Origin: Dyella lutea
GTDB lineage: Bacteria; Pseudomonadota; Gammaproteobacteria; Xanthomonadales; Rhodanobacteraceae
NCBI RefSeq assembly: GCF_024158035.1
Contig: NZ_JAMZEK010000005.1
Location: 62,001-126,000 of the forward strand
DNA: 64,000 nucleotides
Reading direction: 5' to 3'
The position numbers were made by a program, and so were the translations under genes. Positions 28,512 through 38,721 of the stretch are shown one piece after another (the first letter of the stretch is position 1; every line of letters starts with the position of its first letter). The notes under the pieces were generated by a model. That model saw nothing but the letters and a program-made list of their open reading frames with translations, had not been told where the DNA came from and did no database searches.

Positions 28512-29418
28512 TCAGGGCGTCTCGGGATGTCGATGACGCCAGACCGCATGGGGCCGCGGCACGATCGGGTGGCCGCGCACCTCCGCGACCGCCTGGGTGA
28601 GCTCCGCCCCCAGCAGCAGGATCAGCGCCGAGTAGTAGACCCATACCAGCAACACCACCACCCCGCCGGCCGGCCCGTACGCACCCCCGACGTCGCTGCG
28701 GGAGAGATAGACGCCGATGCCGAACTTGCCTATGGCGAACAGCACCGCGGTCAGCGCCGCGCCCACCAGGGCGTCGGGCCAGGCGATCCGTGCGTCCGGC
28801 AGCACCTTGAAGATCGCCGCGAACAGTGCGCTGAACAGGGTGAGGGAAATCAGCGTCTCCAGCGCCTGCCAGGCCAGCGAGTCGCCGCGGACGAACATGG
28901 CGATCAGCGCGCTGGCGGCGAACGAAACCACCATCAGGAACGCAAGCGACAGCAGCAGTCCCAGGGCCATCATGCGTGCACGCAGCCAGTCCTTGATCGC
29001 TCCGCCCGGCCGGGGGGGCCAGGTTCCAGACCCGGTTGATCGCGCCCTGCAACTGGGCGAAAACAGCCGAAGCACCGGCCAGGGTCACTCCTAGGCCGAT
29101 CAACCCGGCCCAACTGCCTACCGTGGGTCGTTCGCGGGCATTGGCCAGCACCAGGGTCACCGCGTCGGAGGCGCGCGGGCCGACCAGTTGCTGCAGCGAG
29201 GCGGTCAGCTGCTGCTGCCATTCCGGCCGCAGCGATGCGGCGATCCACAGCAGCAACACCAGCAGCGGCGCAAACGACAGCGCCGAATAGAACGCCAGCG
29301 CCGCAGCCCGCGTACCGAGTTCGTCGTGGGCGAAGCCGTGGATCGTGCGTCGCAGGATCTCGCGGCCCTGGGCGAGGGCCGGTCGTGACGGGGCGCTGGG
29401 CTCGATACGGGACGGCAT
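28512..29418 (-). pseudogene. YihY/BrkB-family membrane protein, frameshifted at a G7 run
   Basis: The N-terminal half (29418 to about 29012: MPSRIEPSAP ... GAINRVWNLAP) and the C-terminal half (about 29011 to 28512: RPGGAIKDWLRARMMALGLL ... HRHPETP) are both good YihY/UPF0761 sequence but lie in different frames. The switch falls at seven consecutive G on the plus strand (29012-29018; C7 in the coding sense). Removing one base restores a continuous reading frame of about 301 residues, the usual length for the family, with six TM helices. Causes could be a sequencing error, phase variation by slippage, or real inactivation. As written, translation would run out of frame after NLAPPAGRSD. Confidence 0.85.
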
Positions 29419-29653
29419 GGCGCGGCTCCGTGTGCTCTCGTGACTGGGCGGTGTCGCCCGGAACATGAACGACAGCGTAGCTGCATCCACGGCCCCATTA
29501 GCGGATCACTGAACGCTCGCTTCGGCTGCACGCCTCCATCACGCCGGCGTCCCGATGCTGCCACCCCACCGCGGCCCGGCGACGACCCAAGCGAGGCCCG
29601 CCGCGGCCGGGGCCCCGACGGGGCGTTCTTCCAGACATCAACAGGAGATCACC

Positions 29654-30103
29654 ATGATCAAGCGCAATCACGCTCTCGCCGCCCTTCTGCTGGCCACGGC
29701 TGGCGCGATGGGCGCCACCGGCGCCCAGGCCGCCGAAGCCAGCGTCAAGTGTGACCTCACCTACAGCCTTTCCGGCTGGTCGATCCTCTACAAGCATGCC
29801 GAGGGCGCGGGCACGATCACCTGCGACAACGGCCAGTCCGCCCGCGTCAAGATCACGGTGGTCGGCGGTGGGTTGACCGCCGGCAAGTATCACGTCGACA
29901 ACGGCAAGGGCGAGATCAGCAAGGTGCACAGCATCGACGAGGTGTTCGGTTCCTACGCCCAGGCGGGCGCTGAGGCCGGCGTGGTCAAGAGCGGTACGGC
30001 CCAGGTGCTGACCAAGGGCACCACCTCGCTGGCGCTGGCCGGCACCGGCGAGGGCGTCAACCTCGGCGTCTCGGTGGGCAAGTTCACCATCACCCGGGAG
30101 TAA
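29654..30103 (+). CDS. Exported beta-rich protein of unknown function
   Basis: A 149-residue protein with a signal peptide (HALAALLLATAGAMGATGAQA). The mature part has two Cys (KCDLTYSLSG and TITCDNGQS) probably disulfide-linked, alternating beta patterns and a Gly-rich C-terminal half (SLALAGTGEGVNLGVSVGKFTI). No family was recognised with confidence. AGGAGA precedes the ATG at 29654. It is followed by a GC hairpin and then a separate promoter-like region, so it may be monocistronic. Confidence 0.75.
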   Translation: MIKRNHALAALLLATAGAMGATGAQAAEASVKCDLTYSLSGWSILYKHAEGAGTITCDNGQSARVKITVVGGGLTAGKYHVDNGKGEISKVHSIDEVFGSYAQAGAEAGVVKSGTAQVLTKGTTSLALAGTGEGVNLGVSVGKFTITRE

Positions 30104-30144
30104 GCCGTCGCTGCGCGGCTGGTCTGGCCCGCGAGCTTCGCCAG

Positions 30145-30163
30145 GGGCGCCCTCGTGGCGCCC
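30145..30163 (+). terminator. GC hairpin after the exported-protein gene
   Basis: GGGCGCC (30145-30151) pairs with GGCGCCC (30157-30163) over CTCGT. Only TT follows, so termination would be weak. A TACACT hexamer at 30181-30186 may be the -10 of the next unit. Confidence 0.4.
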
Positions 30164-30214
30164 TTGCGCGTTGTGGGGGATACACTGCGTGGTCTGTTCC
30201 AGAGGAATCCATCC

Positions 30215-30268
30215 ATGCGCACGTCGTCTGCTTCGCCCATCCGTTCCGCCTCGAGGGGGCGCGCCTGA
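30215..30268 (+). CDS. Possible 17-codon upstream ORF coupled to the next gene
   Basis: ATG at 30215 is preceded by AGGAA about 9 nt upstream. It encodes MRTSSASPIRSASRGRA and ends in a TGA whose A is the first base of the next gene's ATG (TGATG at 30266-30270). It could be a coupling leader peptide or chance. No family. Confidence 0.3.
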   Translation: MRTSSASPIRSASRGRA

Positions 30269-30780
30269 TGGACCGCATGCGCGATCCGGGACGAGGCTTT
30301 GCGTTCTGGCGTATCGGCCTGTGGCTGGTGCTGATGCTGTCGGCGTTCGGCGCGCTGCAATACGGCGTGCACGCCCGCCGGGTCTGGCTCGTGTTGGCCC
30401 AGCCCGCGCTGGCGGACGAGGCCCGGGCGGTGTTGCACGGCATGCTGGCATGGGATCTTGGCTATTTCGTCGCGGCCGCGGCGCTGGTGGTGTTCTGTGC
30501 CGCCGGCATCCTGCGCCAGGGCTGGTCGCGTCCCGTGCTGCGCGTCGCGCTGGGCTTGCTCGCCCTGGGCCTGTTCGCCAGCGGCGCAACGTTGTTGCGC
30601 CGCTGGCATGCCTGGAACAGCGCGCCGCACGACGTGCCCGCCACGCCGGCGCTGCTGGTTGAGCAGGCGCGCACAGTGCACCTGTCACTGGGGTTCGATG
30701 CGGTAGCCATCGTGCTGCTGGCCTGGCTGATCTGGCGGCTGGGCAGGCCGCAGGTGCGGGCGCAGTTCCGGCGGCGGTGA
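30268..30780 (+). CDS. Four-TM membrane protein of unknown function
   Basis: A 170-residue protein with four hydrophobic helices (about residues 13-34, 60-84, 92-112, 138-160) and a short basic C-terminus (RPQVRAQFRRR). GAGGGGG lies about 8 nt before the ATG. No motif suggests a function. Its stop is 54 nt before the TonB-C-like gene, so they may be co-transcribed. Confidence 0.7.
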   Translation: MDRMRDPGRGFAFWRIGLWLVLMLSAFGALQYGVHARRVWLVLAQPALADEARAVLHGMLAWDLGYFVAAAALVVFCAAGILRQGWSRPVLRVALGLLALGLFASGATLLRRWHAWNSAPHDVPATPALLVEQARTVHLSLGFDAVAIVLLAWLIWRLGRPQVRAQFRRR

Positions 30781-30834
30781 TGGTGCCATCCGCGCAGGCA
30801 TAGACTGCAGTGACATCCACAGGGAGGTGTGAGC

Positions 30835-31713
30835 ATGCGTCGGATTCTGGCGATCGGTATCGTTGCAGGCTTGGCATGGGCTGGCCTGCTCCTCGCTCCC
30901 CCGTCCGTGGCAGGGACGACAAAGATGCAACGACCCCAAGCGAGCATGCTCGTGCTGGGTTCGCTCACCGTCGGCAGCGATGGTCGGGTGGTTGGCCACG
31001 CGCTGGACAATGCGGCACAGCTGCCTGCGCCGGTGGTCGATGTGATCGACCGCAATATGGCGCGCTGGCAATTCCAGCCGGTGGTGCGTGACGGACACGC
31101 AGTGACGGCGCGCTCGCAGATGAGCCTGAGGGTGGTGGCGCAGCCCTCGGGCCAGCACGACTATGTGCTGTCGATCCGCGGTGTGCATTTCGGTGGCAGC
31201 ATGAACGGTCGTGGCGGGCTCGTCCGCAATATCGACCCGGAGTATCCGCCCCAGGCCGTCGCCGCGCAGGTGGCCGGCACGGTCTACCTGGCGTTGCGTA
31301 TCGATGCGCAGGGCCGGGTGCAGGATGTGGCGACCGAGCAGGTCGATCTGCGCTACCTCGGCAACCGCTGGCAGATGGAGCGCTACCGCAAGCTGCTCGG
31401 CCGGGCGGCCGAACGTGCGGCGCAACGCTGGTTGTTCAAGCCGCTGCCGGCCGGGCAGGCGGCGGCCGAGCGTTATGCGATGGTGCCGGTGGTCTTCGGC
31501 ATCCACGTGTTCGGCGTTCCGGGCATGCCTTCCGATGGACCCGGGCACTGGGTCAGCTACATGCCGGGTCCCGTGCAGACCGTGCCCTGGTTCGATGCAC
31601 CGCGCATGCTCCCGGGCCTCACCGGAAATCTCGACGCGCTGCCCGGCCAGGGCGTCTACATGGCTAACCCGGACGGCAGCCTGCACCTGCTCAGCAAGCT
31701 TGGCGGAGGCTGA
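30835..31713 (+). CDS. Exported protein with two TonB C-terminal-like domains
   Basis: A 292-residue protein with an N-terminal hydrophobic signal or anchor (ILAIGIVAGLAWAGLLL). The second domain has the TonB-C pattern DPEYPPQAVAAQVAGTVYLA, then RIDAQGRVQDVATEQVDL and AQRWLFKPLPAGQ. The first half (LVLGSLTVGSDGRVVGHAL ... ARWQFQPVVRDG) repeats the same logic, so it appears to be a tandem of TonB-C-type folds. It lacks the long Pro-rich spacer of true TonB, so energy transduction is doubtful. AGGGAGGT precedes the ATG at 30835; a GTG at 30829 is less well placed. Confidence 0.72.
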   Translation: MRRILAIGIVAGLAWAGLLLAPPSVAGTTKMQRPQASMLVLGSLTVGSDGRVVGHALDNAAQLPAPVVDVIDRNMARWQFQPVVRDGHAVTARSQMSLRVVAQPSGQHDYVLSIRGVHFGGSMNGRGGLVRNIDPEYPPQAVAAQVAGTVYLALRIDAQGRVQDVATEQVDLRYLGNRWQMERYRKLLGRAAERAAQRWLFKPLPAGQAAAERYAMVPVVFGIHVFGVPGMPSDGPGHWVSYMPGPVQTVPWFDAPRMLPGLTGNLDALPGQGVYMANPDGSLHLLSKLGGG

Positions 31714-31790
31714 CCCGTCGCCGGTGCGGTTCAGGGTGGGTTGACCCCACGCCGGTTATCGGTGAGCGCTTTGACCCCGGCACGGATTCG

Positions 31791-32546
31791 ATGCGCACCC
31801 GACTCCTTCTCCTCGCGATGTCCGCCGTTGCCGCCAGCGGTGCGGTAAAGGCAGCGCCCCTGGCGCTGCACTGCCCGGCCAGCAGCAGTTACGACCTCAC
31901 CGTGCAGCCGGATCGGCTGGTGTTCGACCGCGCCGGTCCCGCGCCGACACGGGTGGTGATGGGCCGGAGTTCGCTGGTCACCGACGGCGTGCCGGTGGCG
32001 CTGAATGCCGAGGACCAGGACCGCGTGGCGCTGTTCGACCGCGATCTGCGCGCGTTGCTGCCGCGGGTGCGCCGGGTGGCCGGCCACGGAGTGGACGTGG
32101 CGGTGCAGGCCATCCGCGACGAGGCTTCCGGGTTGTCGCTGGCGCCCGCCACGCGACAACTGCTCGACCAGCACCTGGCGACCGATGCCGATGCGTTGCG
32201 CCGGCGTATCGACACCAGCCAAAGCACGCACGACTGGCAGGGCGACACCGCCCGCCAGCTGGGCGACCAGTTCGCTGCCGATCTGGGTCCGATCGTGGCC
32301 GGCGACCTCGGTCAGCAGGCGCTGCAGGCGGCGATGAGCGGAGATCTCGATACGGCGGCCCGTCTGCGCGACCAGGCGACCGATCTGGCGGCCACGCTGC
32401 AGCCCCGGATTGCGCGTCGGTTGCAGGTGTTGCAGCCGCAGATCGATGCGCTGTGTCCTTCGATCGAGCGGCTGGCCGGGCTGCAGCAGGGCCTGCGTGA
32501 TGCACAGGGACGTCCGCTGCAGCTGCTCGACGCGGGTGGGAGATAG
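31791..32546 (+). CDS. DUF2884 (YggN-like) exported protein, copy 1
   Basis: A 251-residue exported protein (signal LLLLAMSAVAASGAVKA). Its architecture is that of the DUF2884/YggN family: an N-terminal Cys-containing beta part (LHCPASSSYDLTVQPDRLVF), a GVDVAVQAIRDEA helix, a long helical region and a final Cys (QPQIDALCPSIERL). The function is unknown. A paralogue lies 0.7 kb downstream. TTGACCCC occurs twice upstream (31741 and 31771), but no matching -10 was convincing, and no clear ribosome site precedes the ATG. Confidence 0.75.
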   Translation: MRTRLLLLAMSAVAASGAVKAAPLALHCPASSSYDLTVQPDRLVFDRAGPAPTRVVMGRSSLVTDGVPVALNAEDQDRVALFDRDLRALLPRVRRVAGHGVDVAVQAIRDEASGLSLAPATRQLLDQHLATDADALRRRIDTSQSTHDWQGDTARQLGDQFAADLGPIVAGDLGQQALQAAMSGDLDTAARLRDQATDLAATLQPRIARRLQVLQPQIDALCPSIERLAGLQQGLRDAQGRPLQLLDAGGR

Positions 32547-32665
32547 GCAAGGCAACCGCAACGGCAGCTAAAGGCCCGGATGGCGGCATCGGCAGGGTTA
32601 ATGCGTGGCTAAGCGCGGGCTGACGACCATGGTTGGCACCCCTTTCATCCCGGAGGCCAGACGCC

Positions 32666-33103
32666 GTGGCGCTGGCAACACAACCGCTCTACAACGCGCT
32701 GATCCGCCGCAGCATCGATCTGCAGCGGCTGTGCCAGCTGGCGGCGCAGCAGGTAGCCGAGCCGGGGTTGCGCGTGGTGCTGCTGGAGAACGCTTCTGCG
32801 CTGGAGCTGTTCGTGCTCGACCTGCAGATGGAGCTCAGCGCCCGCGGTGGCCGGCCGGCCACCACCGGGCAATGGCGCGGGCCGCTGCAGCGGCGGTTGG
32901 CCAGCTGGTGGGCGCGCGGCATGCCGCTGAAGGACACCCAGTGGATCCGGCTGCTCTCGCGCCGGGAGGCGGTGCTGGTGCGGCTGTTCGAGGAGACCGT
33001 GGCGCTGGCCCCGATCGACACCGCGCAATGCCTGCGCCGGCTGGCGCCGCGCCTGCAGGCGATCCACCTCGACATGGGCACGCTGGCTGGCGCGACCCAC
33101 TGA
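32666..33103 (+). CDS. Four-helix-bundle protein, DUF2383/PA2169-like
   Basis: A 145-residue helical protein starting at GTG 32666 with GGAGG upstream. The order of elements fits DUF2383: QPLYNALIRRSIDLQRLCQL, then LRVVLLENASALELFVLDLQMELSARGG (here as a span), a GPLQRRLASWWARG segment, REAVLVRLFEETVAL and LRRLAPRLQAIHLDMG. This ferritin-like family has no assigned role. It sits between two DUF2884 paralogues, which suggests a shared envelope or stress function. Family assignment is by pattern and is moderate. Confidence 0.6.
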   Translation: MALATQPLYNALIRRSIDLQRLCQLAAQQVAEPGLRVVLLENASALELFVLDLQMELSARGGRPATTGQWRGPLQRRLASWWARGMPLKDTQWIRLLSRREAVLVRLFEETVALAPIDTAQCLRRLAPRLQAIHLDMGTLAGATH

Positions 33104-33227
33104 GCGTATCCCCGCTGCAGTGACTGATGGCATGGCATGACGGCTGGCCCATGGCCGCCCGGTGCCACCGGTGCATCGTGATGCCGCAGGGTCGGCACTG
33201 TCGCCGGCCGCCACGGGGAGGCGCAGC

Positions 33228-34034
33228 ATGCGCACGACGATCTTTAGGCTGGCATTCGCCGCCGCTCTGGCGCTCACGGCGCCGCTCCAGGCACACGACT
33301 TCCACGGCTCCATGGGCCACTGCAGTTTCAACACCGATTACGACGTGCGCATCAGCGACGCCGGCATCGCGTTCAGCCGCGACGACGGCGAGCCCACCCG
33401 GGTGTTCATGCATGACGGCAGCCTGCGTATCGACGGCAAGCCGGTGGTGGTCGACGCTGCCGATGCCGCGCGCCTGCGCAGCTACGAAGGCTCGGTGCGC
33501 GCCCTGGTGCCCGAAGTGGCGTCGATCGCCCGCGAAGGGCTGGACATCGGCTTCGATGCGCTGACCACGGTCGCCACCACCTTTGCCGAGGACGGCGATG
33601 CGAGGAGCCGCCTGATCGATCGCCTCAACCGCAGCCGCACCCGCGCGATGGCACAGCTCGACGCGGGCATCGGCAGCGGTGTTTGGACGCGCCAGGCGAT
33701 GGAGGATTCGTTCGAGGGCGGCATCCAGGACGCGGTCTCCGAACTGGTCGGTACGGTCACCGCCGGCGCGGTGAAAGCGGCGCTCAGCGGCGATCAGGCG
33801 AAGATCGCCGCGCTGGAGGCGCGCGCCGATTCGCTCGACCAGGCGATCGACAAGGAGGTGAACGCCCGTGCCGACCGTCTCGGGGCGCGCGCCGAAATGC
33901 TCTGTCCGAAGCTGCGCGAGCTGGACCAATTGCAGCGCCAGTTCACTTTCCGTCTGACGGATGGATCGCCACTGCGACTTATCGGCGAGGATAAGGATCG
34001 CGTCGCGGACAAGGACAAACTCGCGACCCGCTGA
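33228..34034 (+). CDS. DUF2884 (YggN-like) exported protein, copy 2
   Basis: A 268-residue exported protein (signal IFRLAFAAALALTAPLQA). It shares with copy 1 the N-terminal Cys beta segment (GHCSFNTDYDVRISDAGIAF), the pattern VRALVPEVASIAREGLDIGFDAL, and the late Cys (GARAEMLCPKLRELDQLQRQ). It is a better match to DUF2884 than copy 1. GGGGAGG precedes the ATG by 6 nt. The C-terminus is charged (EDKDRVADKDK). Divergence between copies suggests an old duplication around the intervening helical gene. Confidence 0.8.
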   Translation: MRTTIFRLAFAAALALTAPLQAHDFHGSMGHCSFNTDYDVRISDAGIAFSRDDGEPTRVFMHDGSLRIDGKPVVVDAADAARLRSYEGSVRALVPEVASIAREGLDIGFDALTTVATTFAEDGDARSRLIDRLNRSRTRAMAQLDAGIGSGVWTRQAMEDSFEGGIQDAVSELVGTVTAGAVKAALSGDQAKIAALEARADSLDQAIDKEVNARADRLGARAEMLCPKLRELDQLQRQFTFRLTDGSPLRLIGEDKDRVADKDKLATR

Positions 34035-34163
34035 GGGTCGCGCCATGCGCCCACGAGCGCCGCCGATGCACGGTATCGGCGGCGTCTGCGTAAGCGCAGC
34101 CTGCAAAATCTTGATCTGCCGGCTGCTAGGCTCCTCGCGATTTCATTGCGAGAGAGCACGCCG

Positions 34164-35072
<909 letters not shown>

Positions 35073-35111
35073 CGACGGCGAGGCACGGGCCGGCAGCCCG
35101 CGCCCCCGGAG

Positions 35112-38100
35112 TCATTCCACCGTCACCGCATGGCGGTTGTCGGAGGGAATCCGGTCGATCAGTTCGTTGTACGGATCTACCCCTGCCTCGGCCGGCACGC
35201 CGTCCACGGTCACGGTCACCGTGCTGTCGCCGGCCGGGAGCACGCGCTTGGCCAGGTACAGCGGTTTGCCGTCGAGGCCCTTGCCGGGGGACTTGGCAAA
35301 CACGCCGATCTCCACCGGGATGTCCGGCGTGGCCGGGGTCTCCTTGCCGTGCTCGTCCACATACGACTTGCCGGCATGCACCTTCATCGTCACCTCGTAG
35401 CGCCCGTCCGGCAGTTTCTTCGCGGTGGCCTCGGTGGTGCGGTTGTCGAAGAAGGTGATTTTCCAGAACAGGTCGTCGATCAGGTGGTGCCACTTCGGAT
35501 CGACACCGCGCTCCAGGTAGCCCATGAACTCCTGCGAGGTGGTGTACGGCGGGTTCTGGTACGCCTTGTCGTGCAGGAACTGCTTCAGCACGGCGTCCAC
35601 GGTGTCCTCTCCGACGTAGTCCTGCAGCGCATAGAACACCAGCGACGCCTTGCGGTAATGGATGTAGAGCTGGTTCTGCTCGACCTTGGCCAGCGGCTCC
35701 TCCCGGGCCGGATCGCCGGCGCGGCTGGCCAGGTAGTTGTCCAGCTCGTACCGGAGGAATCGGCGCATCTGGTGCTCGCCATAGCGATGCTTCATCACCA
35801 TCAGCGCCGAATACTGCGCCAGCGATTCGCTGAGCATGGTCGAGCCCTGCATATCGGCACCGATCACCTGGTGCGCCCACCACTGGTGCGCCACCTCGTG
35901 GGCGGTGACGTAATACGGGTAGTCGATCTTTGCCGGGTCGCGCAGGTCGGCAATGAAGCCCACCGACTCGGAGAACGGGATGGTGTTGGCGAACGACTGC
36001 GCGAAGCTGGCGTAGTTCGGGAACTCCAGGATGCGCAGCTGGCGGAACTGGTAGGGTGAGAAGTGCGCGGTGTAGTAGCTCAGTGCATCCTTCGCGCCCC
36101 GCAGCATGTCGTCCACGTTCCAGTCGTGATCCGGGTTGTAGTAGACCTCCAGCGCAACGTCGTGCCAGCGATCCTTCCTCACCGCGTAGCGGCCGGATAT
36201 CCACGAGAAGAAGTCCAGCATCGGCTGGTCCATCACGTAGCGGAAGTAGTGTCGGCCGTTGGCGCGCCAATCCTTCTGCAGGTAGCCCGGGGCCATCGCG
36301 ATCTGGTCGTCGGCGGTCGAGACGGTGGTCTCGAAGTGGATCCAGTCCGAGTCGTTGCTGATGTAGGTGTCGGCGCGGGCGGCCTCGTCGCCCAGCGGCG
36401 GCATGCGCGGGACGTCCTCTTTCAGGCCGTACTTGCGACGGGTGTTTCGGTCCGTGAGCCGGTTGTCCGGCTGGTAGCCGAAGCGCGGCAGCACGGTGCT
36501 GTTGAAGAAGGTGCCGTTATGGGCCAGGAACTGGCCTTCCGGCGCGTTGGTGAAGCCCTTCGGGTCGTAGTCGAGGGTGGCATCGAATGGCATGGATGCA
36601 CCTGGCGCCAGCGGCGTCTTCAACTTGTAGATGGCGTAGCCGAGGCGGCGGTCCATCGACACCGTGTCGTGAGGGGCGAAGGCGAGTGTGGTCTTGAAGT
36701 CGGTGTCGGTGTTGACGTGCAGCTCGCTGATCGGTGCGTCATGCCGGTTCACCAGGGTCATGTGCGCGACGATGTGCAGGTGGCGTTGCATCGGGTCGAT
36801 ATCGACGTCGGCGTTCACAGCAGTGATGCGCGGCTGCGCCAAGCCGGCGTAGCGGGCGTACTGCTTCTCGTAGTCGGCGCGCTGCTGGTTCAGCTCTTCG
36901 CTGTTGCGATACGTGTTGAGCACGTTGGTGTTGTAGAAGATCCAGGCGCCGGTGGCGACGAAGGCCAGCAGGGCGACCGTGATCAGTATCCGGACCGTGC
37001 CGCGCAGCCGCGCGCATGCCTCGCGCCAGCGACCGCGCCAGCCATCCGGTGTGCCGCGCACCCAGAACAGGGCGGCGATGCCGGCCAGCGCCACGGCCAG
37101 GCAGGTCCAGTAGCCATCGAACCAGAGCACCGCCGGCAGGAAGTGACCGAAGCCGTTGAGATCCGAATAAGGCAGCGCCGGTGTGGTGCCGTAGTTGTAC
37201 AGGTGATGTTCCCAGTGCAGCAGGCCGAAGCCGATCAGGCTGGCCACCAGCCACAGCACGGTCAGCAGATAGCCGAGGAACTTGTTGTTCGCCAGCGTCT
37301 GGAAGAACACCGCCAGCACCGCCAGCAGAAGATAGGGCACCGCGTCCAGCAGGAGGGTCGCCAGGTACAGGCCGGGCTCCAGATGCGTGTAGCCGTGGGC
37401 AAGCTGCCAGCCGATACCGACCAGTGCTCCCAGGCCGAGGAAGCAGCCCACCACCGCGAACAGCGCCAGCAGCTTGGCCAGCAGCGGTACGAGGTCGGGT
37501 ACGGGAAACGCGTCGCTGACCTGGGCTACGCCGACACCGCGCTCGCGCCACACCAGCTCGCCGGCATAGAAGGTGATGATGATGTACAGCATCACCTGGA
37601 ACCCGCCCTCCACCGTTTCCACCATGCGATGGGTCACCGGATACGTCGGTGTGCCATAAAGCTGCCCCGACAGGGCGAGGATCGCCAGCACGTTGACCAG
37701 GGCCAGCGCCGCCATGACCACGAAGGGCACGCCGCCGAGCACCGCGCGGGTGTCGAAGGTCCATTGCGCCCGCAACTGCGCCATGGCGGCGCGCAGTCCG
37801 CTGGCCGGTTCGGTCGGGACGGCAACGGCTGACGGCGGCGCCAGCACCGGTGGCTCCGGGCGATGCCTGCGCAGCGTCGGTTGCCAGCCGGTGCGGTCGG
37901 CGCGGAAAAGGAGCAGCGAGGCGACCAACATCGCTGCACCGACGCCGCCCCAAAGCAGCCGGTTGAACAGCAGCACGCCGGATACCGCCGGCAGGTCGTG
38001 GTTGAGCTGGTCGGCCGACCAGTAGCGCGTGACGATCGCCAGGGTGCGACCGCCAAACGGGTCGAGCATGGCGGCCAGCCAGTGGTTGTTGACGTCGCGG

Positions 38101-38687
38101 GTGAGCAGGCCGGTGACGATCTGGAGCACGAAATACACCACCACGCCGATGTAGGCAGCGAGCAGCGAACGGGTGGTGGTGGCGATCAGGTACAGCAGGC
38201 CGGCGATGAACAGCATTGCCGGCGCCACCATCACGCCCAGCGACCACAGGTAGCCGGCCCAGCGCGACGGGCCCAGTCGGGCGGCGTCGACCCAGGGCAT
38301 CAATCCACCCAGCCACAGGCCTAGCGCGCACACCACGAGGATCCCCAGGCAGGCCAGGTAGCCGGCCACGAAGCGTCCGCCCACGTAGGCGCCGCGCGAG
38401 ACCGGCGTGCTGAACATCAGCTCGGCCGTGCGCGCCTCGAAATCGCGCAGCGCCGCACCAGCAACGAACAGCGTGACCAGGAAGATGCTGAAGACCGTCA
38501 GCACCGACATCAGCTTGACCGTCACCATCGGCGCGTTGCGCCAGACGTTGCCGGCGGCGCCACCGAGCGCGACCGCGTCGGTGCTGGTCAGGGTGAAGGC
38601 CATCGCGCCGAATACGGCGGCGACCAGCCAGAAAAGGGGCGAGCGCAGCTGCTGTCGCCATTCGAAGCGGAAGATCTCGAGAAACAT
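35112..38687 (-). CDS. ABC transporter permease fused to an M1-family aminopeptidase
   Basis: A 1191-residue membrane protein. The N-terminal about 570 residues contain two permease-like sets of TM helices (beginning EIFRFEWRQQLRSPLFWLVA, second half near RAVLGGVPFVVMAALALVNV). After a last TM (ILITVALLAFVATGAWIFY) comes a periplasm-facing M1 gluzincin with zinc site HEVAHQWW (H930, E931, H934) and a third ligand Glu in TMLSESLAQ (about E954), plus Tyr/His-rich C-terminal parts. Its ATP-binding partner gene is 34 bp upstream on the same strand. The fusion probably couples export or release of peptides with hydrolysis; the substrate is unknown. Confidence 0.9.
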   Translation of the reverse strand: MFLEIFRFEWRQQLRSPLFWLVAAVFGAMAFTLTSTDAVALGGAAGNVWRNAPMVTVKLMSVLTVFSIFLVTLFVAGAALRDFEARTAELMFSTPVSRGAYVGGRFVAGYLACLGILVVCALGLWLGGLMPWVDAARLGPSRWAGYLWSLGVMVAPAMLFIAGLLYLIATTTRSLLAAYIGVVVYFVLQIVTGLLTRDVNNHWLAAMLDPFGGRTLAIVTRYWSADQLNHDLPAVSGVLLFNRLLWGGVGAAMLVASLLLFRADRTGWQPTLRRHRPEPPVLAPPSAVAVPTEPASGLRAAMAQLRAQWTFDTRAVLGGVPFVVMAALALVNVLAILALSGQLYGTPTYPVTHRMVETVEGGFQVMLYIIITFYAGELVWRERGVGVAQVSDAFPVPDLVPLLAKLLALFAVVGCFLGLGALVGIGWQLAHGYTHLEPGLYLATLLLDAVPYLLLAVLAVFFQTLANNKFLGYLLTVLWLVASLIGFGLLHWEHHLYNYGTTPALPYSDLNGFGHFLPAVLWFDGYWTCLAVALAGIAALFWVRGTPDGWRGRWREACARLRGTVRILITVALLAFVATGAWIFYNTNVLNTYRNSEELNQQRADYEKQYARYAGLAQPRITAVNADVDIDPMQRHLHIVAHMTLVNRHDAPISELHVNTDTDFKTTLAFAPHDTVSMDRRLGYAIYKLKTPLAPGASMPFDATLDYDPKGFTNAPEGQFLAHNGTFFNSTVLPRFGYQPDNRLTDRNTRRKYGLKEDVPRMPPLGDEAARADTYISNDSDWIHFETTVSTADDQIAMAPGYLQKDWRANGRHYFRYVMDQPMLDFFSWISGRYAVRKDRWHDVALEVYYNPDHDWNVDDMLRGAKDALSYYTAHFSPYQFRQLRILEFPNYASFAQSFANTIPFSESVGFIADLRDPAKIDYPYYVTAHEVAHQWWAHQVIGADMQGSTMLSESLAQYSALMVMKHRYGEHQMRRFLRYELDNYLASRAGDPAREEPLAKVEQNQLYIHYRKASLVFYALQDYVGEDTVDAVLKQFLHDKAYQNPPYTTSQEFMGYLERGVDPKWHHLIDDLFWKITFFDNRTTEATAKKLPDGRYEVTMKVHAGKSYVDEHGKETPATPDIPVEIGVFAKSPGKGLDGKPLYLAKRVLPAGDSTVTVTVDGVPAEAGVDPYNELIDRIPSDNRHAVTVE

Positions 38688-38721
38688 GTGCGTGTCCTGT
38701 GCGAGGCGTGGCGTCCCGCGC

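Noticed and set aside
31741-31776. Repeated TTGACCCC as a tandem -35 for the DUF2884 gene
   Set aside because: Neither copy has a convincing -10 at 16-18 bp, so no promoter was called.
37863-38324. 153-codon plus-strand frame opposite the ABC-M1 gene
   Set aside because: Gln/Gly/His-rich shadow of the permease region; no ribosome site or family features.
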